Positions 1 through 9,114 of a DNA stretch of 64,000 bases are shown here, piece after piece; positions within the stretch are counted from its first letter, which is position 1, and each line of letters opens with the position of its first letter. The stretch comes from Sugiyamaella lignohabitans (Eukaryota > Ascomycota > Dipodascomycetes > Dipodascales > Trichomonascaceae): positions 2,294,001-2,358,000 of the forward strand of contig NC_031672.1 of the NCBI RefSeq assembly GCF_001640025.1, written 5' to 3'. A program made the translations under genes and the position numbers. The notes under the pieces are model-generated. The model was given only the letters and a program-made list of their open reading frames with translations. It made no database searches and was not told the DNA's origin.

Positions 1-531
1 AATGTGCTTCAGCAGTTGTTGGAGCTCGGCGGATTTGCAGTTATCAAAGGAAACGAGGGAGAAATCACTGCTGCTGCTGGCGTTGAAGGAGCCAAAGTCC
101 GAGGTGTTGACAGTGTTGGCAGTGAATCTATTGAGAAACGGTTTGAAATCGTTGAGAAGCTTGCTTCGACGACTGGGTCTGTCGTGCTCATGACTGGCGA
201 AGAAGACGTCTTAGTTCACCACGACAAAAAGAACACAAGAAAGCTTCTCTTCCGCAACGGCCACGAATATCTCAGCAAAATCACTGGTTCTGGCTGTGTA
301 CTAGGCTCACTTGTCACCGCATTCAGTGCCTGTTTCGAAGACGCCTTTCTCGCTACAGGAGCAGCCCTCCTTCTATACACAATCGCATCTGAGCGTGCTG
401 TCGAGACCGGCAGGGTCCACGGCCCTGGCTCGTTCGTGCCTGCTCTGATCGACCAGATCTACCAGATCTCGCAAGAGTCTCAAAACCGGGACAGCAGCTG
501 GATCTCACGGGCCAAGGTCTACCCGTACTAG
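1..531 (+). CDS. THI6: THI6 C-terminal part: hydroxyethylthiazole kinase domain (5'-truncated by window edge)
   Basis: The frame is already open at base 1 and ends with TAG at 529-531, so this is the 3' end of a gene that starts outside the window. About 176 residues remain. The piece VIKGNEGEI near its start, VVLMTGEEDV in the middle and the ITGSGCVLGS motif (glycine-rich loop with the catalytic-type cysteine) match hydroxyethylthiazole kinases. In yeasts this domain is the C-terminal half of bifunctional Thi6, whose N-terminal half is thiamine-phosphate synthase; the kinase phosphorylates 4-methyl-5-hydroxyethylthiazole in thiamine salvage. That the missing N-terminus is the synthase domain is inferred from family architecture. 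A palindromic repeat begins 25 bp after the stop. Confidence 0.88.
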   Translation, partial: NVLQQLLELGGFAVIKGNEGEITAAAGVEGAKVRGVDSVGSESIEKRFEIVEKLASTTGSVVLMTGEEDVLVHHDKKNTRKLLFRNGHEYLSKITGSGCVLGSLVTAFSACFEDAFLATGAALLLYTIASERAVETGRVHGPGSFVPALIDQIYQISQESQNRDSSWISRAKVYPY

Positions 532-556
532 ATATTAATCGTGATGTGTTAGACAT

Positions 557-692
557 GCCTCCGGCGGCTGGGGCTTCGCCCCAGACCCCGCTGCTCCTCT
601 CGCTGCGCTCGAGTCGTTAGGTCCACGATCCCAGCCATCTCCTGCGAAGCAGGAGCTACGGGGTCTGGGGCGTAGCCCCAGCCGCCGGAGGC
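557..692. repeat. GC palindrome, complete pair
   Basis: Outer arms in inverted orientation, both with CTGGGGC/GCCCCAG hairpins (loops TTC left, TAC on the right strand as written). The left inner hairpin is the CTCGAG type and the right one the CTCCTGC/GCAGGAG type. It lies in the probable THI6 3' UTR. Confidence 0.95.
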
Positions 693-1112
693 GTCTGCAG
701 GTGTATGCAGGGGCTTCCCTGCATATGAAATGACCCTGCAGTGTGTCGATAGGATGAGCTGCGCGCGTTCGTTTGTGTTTACCGTAGTGGATGAGTTCGA
801 TTAGTGTGAATCAGGGGATATTTACGGGAAAGTGGGGGGTCGCTGGCTTTTGAAAGAGGATATAGTCCATTACCCTCTATCCTCTTGTTCACACGGCTGA
901 GGTTGGTGATCGGCAGACTTGATTTGAAATTTCACTTCGAGATATCGAGGGGTGAGATATTGTTTACCAAGGATATTCGGATTCGGTTGCGAATATTCTG
1001 TTTTTTGGTTTTTGGTTTTGTTTTGTTTGTCATTCAAAAGTTTTGGAGGGAAAAAAAAAGTTTTCACGGGCCTGATTGTTACGTAGTGTTCACTCTGTGC
1101 CCTTAGCTTCTC

Positions 1113-1120
1113 TATAAAAA
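1113..1120 (+). promoter_or_regulatory. TATA-like box for NMA111
   Basis: TATAAAAA lies about 140 bp upstream of the NMA111 ATG at 1262, a usual position for a yeast TATA element. Assigned by motif and position only. Confidence 0.45.
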
Positions 1121-1261
1121 CACGGCAATATTCTGTCTTTACTCAGAAAATCGCTGTTACCGCCAAAAGGTTTACAGTGTGGCGGTTGTTTTAGATCGTC
1201 TTCTCTGTTGAAATTGTCTGTGGTATCTCCAGTGTGCCAGCCTCAGTTTTCAACTCTCATT

Positions 1262-4200
1262 ATGGCTAGTCCCCCACTCCGCAGGAAGTCTTCGCGATTG
1301 TCCAATATACCCATTAAACGGAGAACCTCTGGAATAGCTGACAGCTCTCCGGAATCTTCTTCTTCTTCTGTCAATAGTGTGTCCAAAAGATTGCGGACTG
1401 ATCCCGAGTCAAATGCTACTATCCAAACTATTAATGGACTCGAATCGTCTTCAGATGTTATCGTGGACGGTAACTCGTCAGCATTAGCAAATGATCCGGT
1501 TGTCAGCACGTCGTTTGACGTTTCTATGGACGATGTAAATAACGAACAATTTTCCAATAATGAAGAGTCTGAACTGGATTCTGAAGATGAAAGCAATAAT
1601 GTTGTCATTCTCGACGATAAAAAATTAGTGAAAACAGAGGTTCTGCCTCCTTCTTCGACAACTGCCGCTGTGACTTCCTCGTCTACCACTACTGCTATGG
1701 AGTCTGTGGAATGGCAGAAAACTACTGAACGAGTTGTTAAAAGTGTTGTTTCTGTACAGTTTGCAAGTGTGTGCTCGTTTGATACTGAAGGTGCTTTTGT
1801 CAGCGAGGCTACTGGTTTTGTAGTGGATGCTGAGCAGGGTATTATTATGACCAACCGTCATGTGGTTGGATCCGGCCCTTTTGTGGGCTACGCTGTTTTT
1901 GATAACCATGAGGAGTGTGATGTTAAGCCTATTTATAGAGATCCAGTTCATGATTTTGGATTTCTCAAGTTCGACCCAAAAAGAATCAAGCATATGAAAG
2001 TTCAAGCCTTGGAGCTGCGTCCTGACCTTGCCAGGGTCGGTTGTGAAATTAGAGTTGTTGGTAATGATGCTGGTGAAAAGTTGAGTATTCTTGCTGGTTT
2101 TATTAGTAGACTGGATAGAAATGCTCCGGATTACGGAGACTTGACATACAATGATTTCAACACCGAGTATATCCAGGCTGCTGCATCCACTTCAGGTGGA
2201 TCCAGTGGTTCACCAGTTGTAAATATCGATGGAAATGTGGTAGCTTTACAAGCTGGTGGTAGTACCAGTGCCTCGACTGATTTCTTTTTGCCATTGTATA
2301 GAGGTAAGAGGGCTCTTGAGTGCATTCGTGCTGGCCAACCTGTGACTAGAGGTACCATTCAAGCTCAGTTTCTGCTGAAACCTTTCGATGAGTGTCGAAG
2401 ATTGGGGCTCACTGAAGAGGCTGAAAATCTCGCTCGTAAGAGTTTCCCAGATGCTATTGGTTTGCTGGTTGCTGAGACTATTCTGCCTGAGGGTCCTTCA
2501 GATGGTTTGATTCGCGAAGGTGATTGTCTTATTTCAATCAATGGAGAACAGATTAGTAGGTTTTCTCGAGTTGATGCTATTCTCGATGAATCCATTGGCA
2601 AAGAAATCTCAGTTACTGTTCAAAGAGGTGGTAAAAATATCACCTCGTCTATTTTAGTTGGTGATCTTCATGCTATTACTCCTGACAGGTTTGTCACAGT
2701 CAATGGATCTATTTTCCACAATATCTCATATCAAATTGCTAGATTATACTCTATTCCTGTTCGTGGAGTTTATGTTGCAGATGCTGGTGGTTCATTCGGC
2801 CCTGAACGTGGTGATGCTACAGGCTGGATTCTTGACGAACTGGACGACCAGCCAACACCCGATCTCGATGCTTTCATTGAAGTGATGAAATCTATTGCTG
2901 ATGGTAAGAGAGTGTCAGCTAGATTCCGTCATGTCACCGATCTCCACACCATTCGGTACTCAATTGTATATATAGACCGACACTGGCACAAGTCCATGTC
3001 CCTTGCTGTTCGTAACGATGTCACTGGATTATGGGATTACGAAGAGCTTGGAAAGCCACTTCCCGCAGAGCCAGTTCTTCCTCAGAAGGCCAAGTTTGTG
3101 GATCTTTATTTAGAAAACGACCAAGTATCAAAATTAGTGCGAAGTTTTGTCAAGGTCGCAGCCCGTGTCGGTTCTAAGATTGAAGGTTATTACAGCAGTT
3201 CTATGACCGAGTATGGCCTCGTTATTGATGCTGAAAAGGGTTATGTTCTTGTTACGAGATACACTGTTCCTCATGATCTCCTCGATATTTACGTGACAGT
3301 TGCTGAATCTGTTATTGTCCCTGGTAAGGTGGTTTTCATGCATCCTCTTCAAAATTACGCTATTGTTCAATATGATCCTTCACTTGTTGATGCTCCTATT
3401 GAGTCAGCTAAACTCAGCAGTACCCCTCTGAAACAGGGTACTCCAGTTGTGTTTGTCGGACACAACCACAACCTTCGAGTTGTTTCCACGAAAACTCGTG
3501 TCACCGATATCAGTACGGTCGTGATTCCTCTTTCCCCAGAAGTATCTCCCAGATACCGAGGAACCAATTTAGACTCAGTGGCTGTTGACACTCCTCTCAG
3601 TGGAGACTGTGGATCAGGCGTGCTTGCTGATGAGGATGGTACTATTCGAGCTCTGTGGATGTCTTTCCTTGGCGACAGCACTGGAAACGGCCGGGACCGT
3701 CAATACCGTCTTGCCCTGGATATAACTCTTATGAGAAGTGTTATCGACCAACTTCGTGCTGGTGAACGCCCCAACCCTCGAGTTCTTGATGTCGAAGTCA
3801 ATGCTATTCAAGTAGTGAATTCGCGTATTCGAGGTGTCGGTGAGGAGTGGATTCGAAAGGTTGAAGAAAGCAACAACGAGCGTCACCAACTGTTCAATGT
3901 TATCCGAGTGGCACAATCAGCTGCTGGTTCCCTTCGAGAAGGTGATATTCTTCTTGCTATCAACGGAAAGCTCGTGACCCGAGTTCTCGATCTCAATGCT
4001 GCACAGGATGCCGATGAGGTAGAAGTCACCCTCGTAAGAAACCGAAAAGAGATGACCGTCACTGTTCCCACAATCGCTACTGACGACCTCGCGACCGACC
4101 GAGTGCTTTCTTGGTGCGGTATTAATCTTCACAAACCCCATCACGCTGTTGTCCAGCAGTTGAAGAAGTCTCCATCTGACGTGTACGTTGTATACTCCGA

Positions 4201-4480
4201 GCCCGGATCTCCTGCCAACCAATACGGCATCTCATCAACCTACTTCATCACCGACGTCAACGGCGAGCCGACCCCGAACCTCGACAGGTTCCTGGAAGTG
4301 GTGTCTAAAATCCCCGACAACACCTACGTCAAGCTGCGCATCGTGACCTTCGACAACCTACCATGCGCCTGCTCCATTAAAACCAACTACCACTACTTCC
4401 CCACATCCGAACGTGTCCGCAACGCTGCCGGCAAATGGGAATCGTTCTCTTTCGAGGACGGTGTACGTAAATTAATTTAA
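1262..4480 (+). CDS. NMA111: Nma111/Ynm3-type nuclear HtrA serine protease
   Basis: The protein has 1072 residues, close to the roughly 1000 usual for this family, and carries two degenerate HtrA protease/PDZ halves. The first half has the full catalytic triad: His200 in TNRHVVGSG, Asp231 in DPVHDFGFL, and Ser315 in GGSSGSPVV. The second half (from about residue 640) lacks an equivalent active site, as is normal for Nma111. In S. cerevisiae the protein is nuclear and is linked to apoptosis and stress responses. The N-terminal 150 residues are Ser- and acid-rich and begin with a basic cluster (RRKSSRLSNIPIKRR) that fits a nuclear localisation signal. The frame is open 54 bp further up to a TTG, but ATG at 1262 is the first ATG and the likely start. 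Convergent with the bL35 gene. Confidence 0.95.
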   Translation: MASPPLRRKSSRLSNIPIKRRTSGIADSSPESSSSSVNSVSKRLRTDPESNATIQTINGLESSSDVIVDGNSSALANDPVVSTSFDVSMDDVNNEQFSNNEESELDSEDESNNVVILDDKKLVKTEVLPPSSTTAAVTSSSTTTAMESVEWQKTTERVVKSVVSVQFASVCSFDTEGAFVSEATGFVVDAEQGIIMTNRHVVGSGPFVGYAVFDNHEECDVKPIYRDPVHDFGFLKFDPKRIKHMKVQALELRPDLARVGCEIRVVGNDAGEKLSILAGFISRLDRNAPDYGDLTYNDFNTEYIQAAASTSGGSSGSPVVNIDGNVVALQAGGSTSASTDFFLPLYRGKRALECIRAGQPVTRGTIQAQFLLKPFDECRRLGLTEEAENLARKSFPDAIGLLVAETILPEGPSDGLIREGDCLISINGEQISRFSRVDAILDESIGKEISVTVQRGGKNITSSILVGDLHAITPDRFVTVNGSIFHNISYQIARLYSIPVRGVYVADAGGSFGPERGDATGWILDELDDQPTPDLDAFIEVMKSIADGKRVSARFRHVTDLHTIRYSIVYIDRHWHKSMSLAVRNDVTGLWDYEELGKPLPAEPVLPQKAKFVDLYLENDQVSKLVRSFVKVAARVGSKIEGYYSSSMTEYGLVIDAEKGYVLVTRYTVPHDLLDIYVTVAESVIVPGKVVFMHPLQNYAIVQYDPSLVDAPIESAKLSSTPLKQGTPVVFVGHNHNLRVVSTKTRVTDISTVVIPLSPEVSPRYRGTNLDSVAVDTPLSGDCGSGVLADEDGTIRALWMSFLGDSTGNGRDRQYRLALDITLMRSVIDQLRAGERPNPRVLDVEVNAIQVVNSRIRGVGEEWIRKVEESNNERHQLFNVIRVAQSAAGSLREGDILLAINGKLVTRVLDLNAAQDADEVEVTLVRNRKEMTVTVPTIATDDLATDRVLSWCGINLHKPHHAVVQQLKKSPSDVYVVYSEPGSPANQYGISSTYFITDVNGEPTPNLDRFLEVVSKIPDNTYVKLRIVTFDNLPCACSIKTNYHYFPTSERVRNAAGKWESFSFEDGVRKLI

Positions 4481-4518
4481 GCATGTTTTTTTTCTCTACT
4501 CCGTGGGGTGGAGGGTCT

Positions 4519-4654
4519 GCCTCCGGCGGCTGGGGCTGCGCCCCAGACCCCGTGGCTCCTGCTTCGCAGGAGATTGCTGGGACCGTGGAGGTGACGACTC
4601 GAGCGGAGCGAGAGGAGCAGCGGGGTCTGGAGCGCAGCCCCAGCCGCCGGAGGC
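4519..4654. repeat. GC palindrome, complete pair
   Basis: Left arm with the CTCCTGC/GCAGGAG inner hairpin, right arm with the CTCGAG type. It lies 38 bp after the NMA111 stop and 62 bp after the stop of the convergent bL35 gene, so it is shared by both 3' ends. Confidence 0.95.
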
Positions 4655-4716
4655 AGCCCCGCGAAAAGACGGTCATCAATCTATTTACATGCTATTTACA
4701 GTTGTATTTCGGCGGT

Positions 4717-5101
4717 TTAGTACGGTAGCAGGCTTCGCAGTTTCTTGTGGCTGCTGTTGTTTTTGGCACCGACGCTCGAGTTGAGAGGGCCCAGGACCTT
4801 GCTTCGCGACCATCCTACGTTGCCGTGGCGGCGGCCGGCTTGGCGCTGAAGCTTGTTAGTCACTGCACTTGGGAACTCTATATATAGAGAGTGAAAACAG
4901 AATCTAATTTGTTTCAAAACTTACTCTTTTGAAGGCACCGGTGCCGAGCTTCTTCCATCTTTTGATAGCTCCCTTGTGGGTCTTGAGGGACAGGTTTCTG
5001 ATGATGTTCAGACTGGAGCCTACTGGCGAGGGCCTGATAAATGCAGAGGCCATAGAGCCGAGGGGTCGCATGCCAGATCTGAAAAGAGACAGATTGAACA
5101 T
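4717..5101 (-). CDS. Mitochondrial ribosomal protein bL35 (two exons)
   Basis: Exons 5101-4925 and 4845-4717 join in phase 0 to give 101 residues. The C-terminal part has the bL35 signature: LKTHKGAIKRWKKLGTGAFK across the exon junction region, then a basic stretch, and the terminal RSLLPY typical of bL35. The first 35 or so residues are Arg/Ser/Leu-rich without acidic residues and look like a mitochondrial targeting sequence. The protein is a component of the mitoribosomal large subunit (S. cerevisiae YNL122C type). The splice was chosen because it restores the conserved KR-basic block and uses a GTAAGT donor and a CTAAC branch site. Confidence 0.88.
4846..4924 (-). other. Intron of the bL35 gene (79 nt)
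   Basis: Donor GTAAGT, branch region GACTAACAAG, acceptor CTTCAG. It carries no palindromic repeat, unlike most other introns here. Confidence 0.88.
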
Positions 5102-5598
5102 GATAGAAATGAGTGATGAGAAGCTTCAGGATCTATCAACATGAACATTGCATAGATCAAATGTCGTGAAGTGAAATTTCAGGTGGGTTAGGGTCCTGTT
5201 GAGATTAAGCCGGAGAGTCGGTCTCGGTAAGAATTCTGTCAATTGACTTAATATTATAAATAATAATTAACTGTTTATTTGTCTTGTAGCGTTGCTTAAG
5301 CCAGCTGGTTAATATATAAGCCATTGTTTTGGGGTTTTAGTATGGTTTTAATATTCAAAGTATCAGTGCTGGATCTGTGAGATGTGTAAAAGTGATAAAT
5401 GTAAGGGTTTTTCGGTGATTTTGAAGTTGTTCACTCCCAATTACCCAAATGACCCGTATCATGGCCCTTGGAATCGATTCAAGGATCCTGGCAAGTAAAA
5501 GAAAGAATAATAATAATATTTACAGGTAGTTTAGTACAGATGTCACTCAATAAATATGAAGCCCTAACGCCGTCAATCGGCTCGAAGACAACCTCTCG
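5102..5598. other. Intergenic bL35-MDM35
   Basis: AT-rich and without a palindromic element; I see no gene. It holds the bL35 upstream region and the MDM35 3' flank. Confidence 0.5.
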
Positions 5599-6138
5599 CT
5601 ACTTCTTCGAGCTGTCGTCCGACTGGTTCAGAACTCCACCAGTCTCAAAAGGAGCATCCTTACGAGCGTCGTCCAGCATGGGCTTGATACCCTTCTTCTG
5701 CAGCGCAACCTACCACAAAGTTAGCTAATATTTTCCGGACACTGCCTCCGGCGGCTGGGGCTCCGCCCCAGACCCTGGCTGCTCCTGCTTCGCAGGAGAT
5801 TGCTGGGACCGTAGACGTAACGACTCGAGCGAAGCGAGAGGAGCAGCGGGGTCTGGGGCGGAGCCCCAGCCGCCGGAGGCACATCCACACTTACGTTAAT
5901 ACAGTTCTGGTACTGTTCCCAGGTCTCTTCGCACTCGTTGGAGACGGATTTGCCCTTTAAAAATTCTAAGCAGAGGTTAATAAGAGTTCTGGAGATGGCC
6001 AGGACCGGTGGACCGCAAGACAGGGCCGGTGGGTGCGAAATACGTACTTTCGCTGTACCATTCGTTGAAACAGTTGTCGTAGGCTCTTTTGGCCTCAGTG
6101 CATTCGGGAGCAAAACTCGCAGACATGACGTTACCCAT
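5599..6138 (-). CDS. MDM35: Mdm35, intermembrane-space twin CX9C protein (three exons)
   Basis: Exons 6138-6048, 5965-5895 and 5709-5599 give 90 residues. The start MGNVMSASFAPEC is nearly that of yeast Mdm35. Twin CX9C motifs are present: Cys13/Cys23 and Cys42/Cys52. The C-terminal half has GIKPMLDDAR and DAPFETGG, also family-typical. Mdm35 pairs with Ups1/Ups2 proteins in the mitochondrial intermembrane space for phospholipid transfer; import depends on Mia40 oxidation of the four cysteines. There are two ATGs in frame; the upstream one matches the yeast N-terminus. Intron 2 contains a complete palindromic repeat. Confidence 0.95.
5710..5894 (-). other. MDM35 intron 2 (185 nt) with palindrome
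   Basis: Donor GTAAGT, branch GCTAAC, acceptor GGTAG. The palindromic element takes up 137 nt; the remaining 48 nt would be a minimal yeast intron. Confidence 0.9.
5744..5880. repeat. GC palindrome, complete pair, inside MDM35 intron 2
   Basis: Left arm with the GCAGGAG-type and right arm with the CTCGAG-type inner hairpin. The element begins 14 nt after the splice donor on the transcribed strand. Confidence 0.95.
5966..6047 (-). other. MDM35 intron 1 (82 nt)
   Basis: Donor GTACGT, branch-like TTAAC, acceptor TTAG. It splits codon 31 after its first base and restores the SEKFLKGKSV block. No repeat inside. Confidence 0.88.
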
Positions 6139-6715
6139 TACAATTTAAAACACCACAAACACTGGTCTCTTGGTGGAAATAATATATGTCGAATGTGACG
6201 ATCGTTCTGTTGCAACATGAATTTTGGCAGACGATCCGACTTGCTTGCAGACGATCTGACTTTGCTTGCAGCCGTACGGACATGAGAGGGAGTCCAGTCT
6301 TGAAGAGTTTATAGCTGAAAAATATAGCTGATGGTTAAATATAAGATTCTAGTCGAACCAGTGGTGGTCTGGACAGTTAATTTGAGGGGTTATATCGGCC
6401 GGAGATAGGAGTTTGGACATTTTTCACTGCATGAGTCAACATGTCATTGCAAGTTGACATTCAACTGCCTGAGATCCAATGTCTACTCCCCTTGACTAAA
6501 CCAAGTCGTAATCTATAGCGGAGGGTCAAATGTATAATTCTAATGTGAGGAGTTTTAGACTGGTCTTTAAACATGGTATAATTCGAGATTAAACAATGAT
6601 TAATCGATCTCACATTTGGCGAGGACACAGTTTTGATCCTAGACAGCCAATACTTCAAATAGGTGAAACTTTCACTTCAAACAAGCAGAATAGTTATATT
6701 TTTACAAAGCGGTAA
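6139..6715. other. Intergenic MDM35-SSS1
   Basis: No gene and no palindromic element seen; promoter of MDM35 and 3' flank of SSS1. Confidence 0.5.
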
Positions 6716-7426
6716 TTAAACAGTGATCAGGTGACGGATAGGGATGTGGACAAGCTTGACAAAGTAGCCAATAGCACCCATAACGAGGAAACCAGCGCCA
6801 ACAGCTCTGACAACCTTCATGAATTCTGCCATGGGTTAGTATTATTTTAGAGGAGTTGAACTAAAGTGGATGGTGTGATCATTCTATCGTCATGAGATTA
6901 TTTGACCAGTGAATCAAGAGCTAGACCCCGTCAACTTCTATGGTGTAAACAGAAACAGATCGACTAGAATCATGCATTTTATAGTCTTTATCAGTATCAG
7001 TGCGTTGCTATCTGAAGGCGAAGGCAAACAAAACTAACCAAAAGAATAGTTTACACTAGTAACTCCATACAGCATCGATACACACGATAAACATGAACCT
7101 AACAGCAACTCTGGTCCACTGGCCTTGGACATCTCGTTCTCGATGACTCTGAACATCAGTAACAACCAATCACACCCAGCAAACGTGACAACCCCAAAGC
7201 ACGACTCGAGCGAAGCGAGAGGAGCCACGGGGTCTGGGGCAGAGCCCCAGCCGCCGGAGGCATCACCGACCCCCCAGCTCCACCCCTCCACACCAATCGA
7301 AGGTTCAGTCAGTCATAATTACTCACCCTTTTGATCAGGTTTGGTGCACTTGTTGATGAAAGTGGTGCCATCCTTGACAAATTCCACAGGGATTTCGGTG
7401 ATCTTCTCAAGTCCGTCTGAAGCCAT
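6716..7426 (-). CDS. SSS1: Sss1, Sec61-gamma subunit of the ER translocon (two exons)
   Basis: Exons 7427-side 7426-7327 and 6825-6716 give 69 residues. The N-terminal half has IPVEFVKDGTTFINKCTKPD, followed across the junction by KEFMKVVRAVG, and the C-terminal half is one membrane span ending in KLVHIPIRHLITV. These are the hallmarks of Sec61-gamma/SecE: an amphipathic helix and a single C-terminal tail-anchored helix clamping Sec61. It works in co- and post-translational protein import into the ER. The protein is slightly shorter than S. cerevisiae Sss1 (80 residues). The 501-nt intron carries a single palindrome arm. Confidence 0.94.
6826..7326 (-). other. SSS1 intron (501 nt) with single palindrome arm
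   Basis: Donor GTGAGT, branch TACTAAC, acceptor GGCAG. It splits codon 34 after its first base. One palindrome arm lies at 7202-7261. Confidence 0.9.
7202..7261. repeat. GC palindrome, single arm with CTCGAG-type hairpin
   Basis: Starts at CGACTCGAG and ends at CCGGAGGC; the main hairpin loop is AGA/TCT. Located in the SSS1 intron. Confidence 0.95.
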
Positions 7427-7671
7427 TTTGTGTTATTACAATGTGTGTGAATGTTTCAACGTGTCAGGGCCGCCGATGTTGTCTATGCTGGTGATCTGAC
7501 AAGTGAGATTCTCACTCACTTCTAAATGACACGAAGTTTGGCACGGCGCGAGGCTGGCACTTTCTGTAACCTTTGCACGCCGCGCCGATCCCTGCAGGGA
7601 CTGGGCCCTGCAACTGTGGAAACTGCTGCTGTTCTGGGCACCGTAGCCCTTTTATTTCTGTGTGAGACGGT

Positions 7672-7731
7672 GCCTCCGGCGGCTGGGGCTCCGCCCCAGA
7701 CCCCGCTGCTCCTCTCGCTTCGCTCGAGTCG
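7672..7731. repeat. GC palindrome, left arm of a separated pair
   Basis: CTCGAG-type inner hairpin, main loop TCC. Its inverted partner is 7854-7908. Confidence 0.93.
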
Positions 7732-7853
7732 GTGCGTCGACGGTCCCTGCAGCCCTTGAACCTCCTGCGAAACAAGAACATCCCAAATACTTCTCCCCCT
7801 CTCGACCCTTCAACTACCTCTATTACCTCCACCTGCCCTTTAATCTCCTGAAC

Positions 7854-7908
7854 CTCCTGCGAAGCAGGAGCAACCAGGGTCTGGGGCGGAGCCCCAGCCG
7901 CCGGAGGC
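7854..7908. repeat. GC palindrome, right arm of a separated pair
   Basis: CTCCTGC/GCAGGAG inner hairpin. A decayed copy of the same hairpin (CTCCTGCGAAACAAGAAC) lies at about 7772-7789 between the arms. Confidence 0.93.
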
Positions 7909-8023
7909 ACACCCCACCCCCCGCGATATCACGTGATGAAGAGACGCAAGGTTAAATTAGAGGCCGCGTCGCGTTTTTGTTTTGTATCGCGAGATTACTG
8001 GTTAGTCAGGGTCCCGAGAAACA

Positions 8024-8512
8024 ATGCCGTCTGCTATTTTGAAATACAGGCCGGAGCCTGCTGGCCGGGTGCACATTCCGGAAGTTTTGAGAACACCGTC
8101 GGGTCTGGCTCTGGTGGAGATCCAGGGAACGGTGCACATTGGATCGAATGCTCTGACTGATTCGGGGCTCAATTTGAATACTAAAGAGTCGTCTCTTTCT
8201 TTTGATGGTGATGGTGATCTGGATATGAACCAGCTGCCACGAGAGTCGGGCAATTCGTTTCGAACAGATCTTAATTTGCTGGGGAAATTCACTTTTTCCG
8301 AGGACTCGAAAGACGTGGTGCTTATCATGGGCAACTACCAGCGACTGCGAGGTAAAATCGTCGCCTTAAAGAAACCAGTGGCAGTGCTTAAAATGCTCAA
8401 TCGAGAAACCTCGGCCACTCCGAGCTCGTCCAACTCAATTGATATCCCTGTAGTCGAGATCATCCGTCACAAAGTCCTGTTCGACTCTCGACCCGAGCCT
8501 GTTGTGTTCTAA
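8024..8512 (+). CDS. CTF8: Ctf8-like subunit of the alternative clamp loader
   Basis: 162 residues. Ctf8-family features are in order: LALVEIQGTV near residue 29, a glycine turn followed by LIMGNYQRLRGKIVALKKP around residues 104-122, and the C-terminal VEIIRHKVLFDSRPEPVVF. Ctf8 forms with Ctf18 and Dcc1 an RFC-like complex that loads or unloads PCNA and is needed for sister-chromatid cohesion. The start ATG at 8024 gives the family's usual short N-terminus. A palindrome arm begins 13 bp after the stop, the shortest such gap in the window. Confidence 0.85.
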   Translation: MPSAILKYRPEPAGRVHIPEVLRTPSGLALVEIQGTVHIGSNALTDSGLNLNTKESSLSFDGDGDLDMNQLPRESGNSFRTDLNLLGKFTFSEDSKDVVLIMGNYQRLRGKIVALKKPVAVLKMLNRETSATPSSSNSIDIPVVEIIRHKVLFDSRPEPVVF

Positions 8513-8525
8513 CTGCCGGGGCGCT

Positions 8526-8585
8526 GCCTCCGGCGGCTGGGGCTCTGCCCCAGACCCCGTGGCTCCTCTCGCTGCGCTCGAGTCG
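8526..8585. repeat. GC palindrome, single arm, 3' of CTF8
   Basis: CTCGAG-type inner hairpin with TGC loop; main hairpin loop TCT. Confidence 0.95.
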
Positions 8586-8978
8586 GTGCTTGGGGGAGCC
8601 TGACATCGTTGGGTATTGGCCAGTCAGATGAATTGCAGCTAAAGACTTGGCTCAATTGATAATTCAGCTGTTGCCACATTGTATCAGTGGCCCGTTGAAG
8701 AACTCTCTGGTCCCATAAAACGCTAATGCTGTGAACTCGCATCCTCGCTGCCCATATCAGCTCTTCAGCTGGTAGATATTCTAATCTCCTGTGATATATC
8801 TCAGACTGTAACTTAACTTGTAAATAAATAGACTTCCCTCCCTTAACAGACGGTCCTGTCTATTTCAACTGTCATAGTCGCGATGACAAAAAATGCCTCA
8901 CCAGCAACTGCGATCTGAAAATACGAACCCCAAACACTAAACGTATACCGTTCCCTGACCAATCTCGAGGTTGACTCT

Positions 8979-9114
8979 GCCTCCGGCGGCTGGGGCTCCG
9001 CCCCAGACCCTGGTTGCTCCTGCTTCGCAGGAGATTGCGGGACCGTAGACGGACCGACTCGAGCGGAGCGAGAGGAGCAGCGGGGTCTGGGGCGGAGCCC
9101 CAGCCGCCGGAGGC
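8979..9114. repeat. GC palindrome, complete pair
   Basis: Left arm GCAGGAG-type, right arm CTCGAG-type (GGA loop). Not close to a recognised gene end. Confidence 0.95.

Larger units (their letters stand above)
532..1261. other. Intergenic THI6-NMA111
   Basis: No gene seen. Holds one complete palindromic element (557-692) and the NMA111 upstream region, including a TATA-like sequence near 1113 and a T/A-rich leader. Confidence 0.6.
7427..8023. other. Divergent promoter region SSS1-CTF8
   Basis: 597 bp between divergent starts. Contains a separated pair of palindrome arms (7672-7731 and 7854-7908) with about 120 bp between them. No gene seen. Confidence 0.6.

Noticed and set aside
1208..1261. 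Extension of NMA111 to an upstream TTG
   Set aside because: First ATG is at 1262; non-ATG start is not needed. The same reasoning was applied to RMI1, PRO3, TMEM170-like and GT31-like genes.
5744..5880. Introner element that created MDM35 intron 2
   Set aside because: Donor, branch site and acceptor lie outside the repeat, and single arms or pairs are equally common outside introns; insertion into an old intron is simpler.
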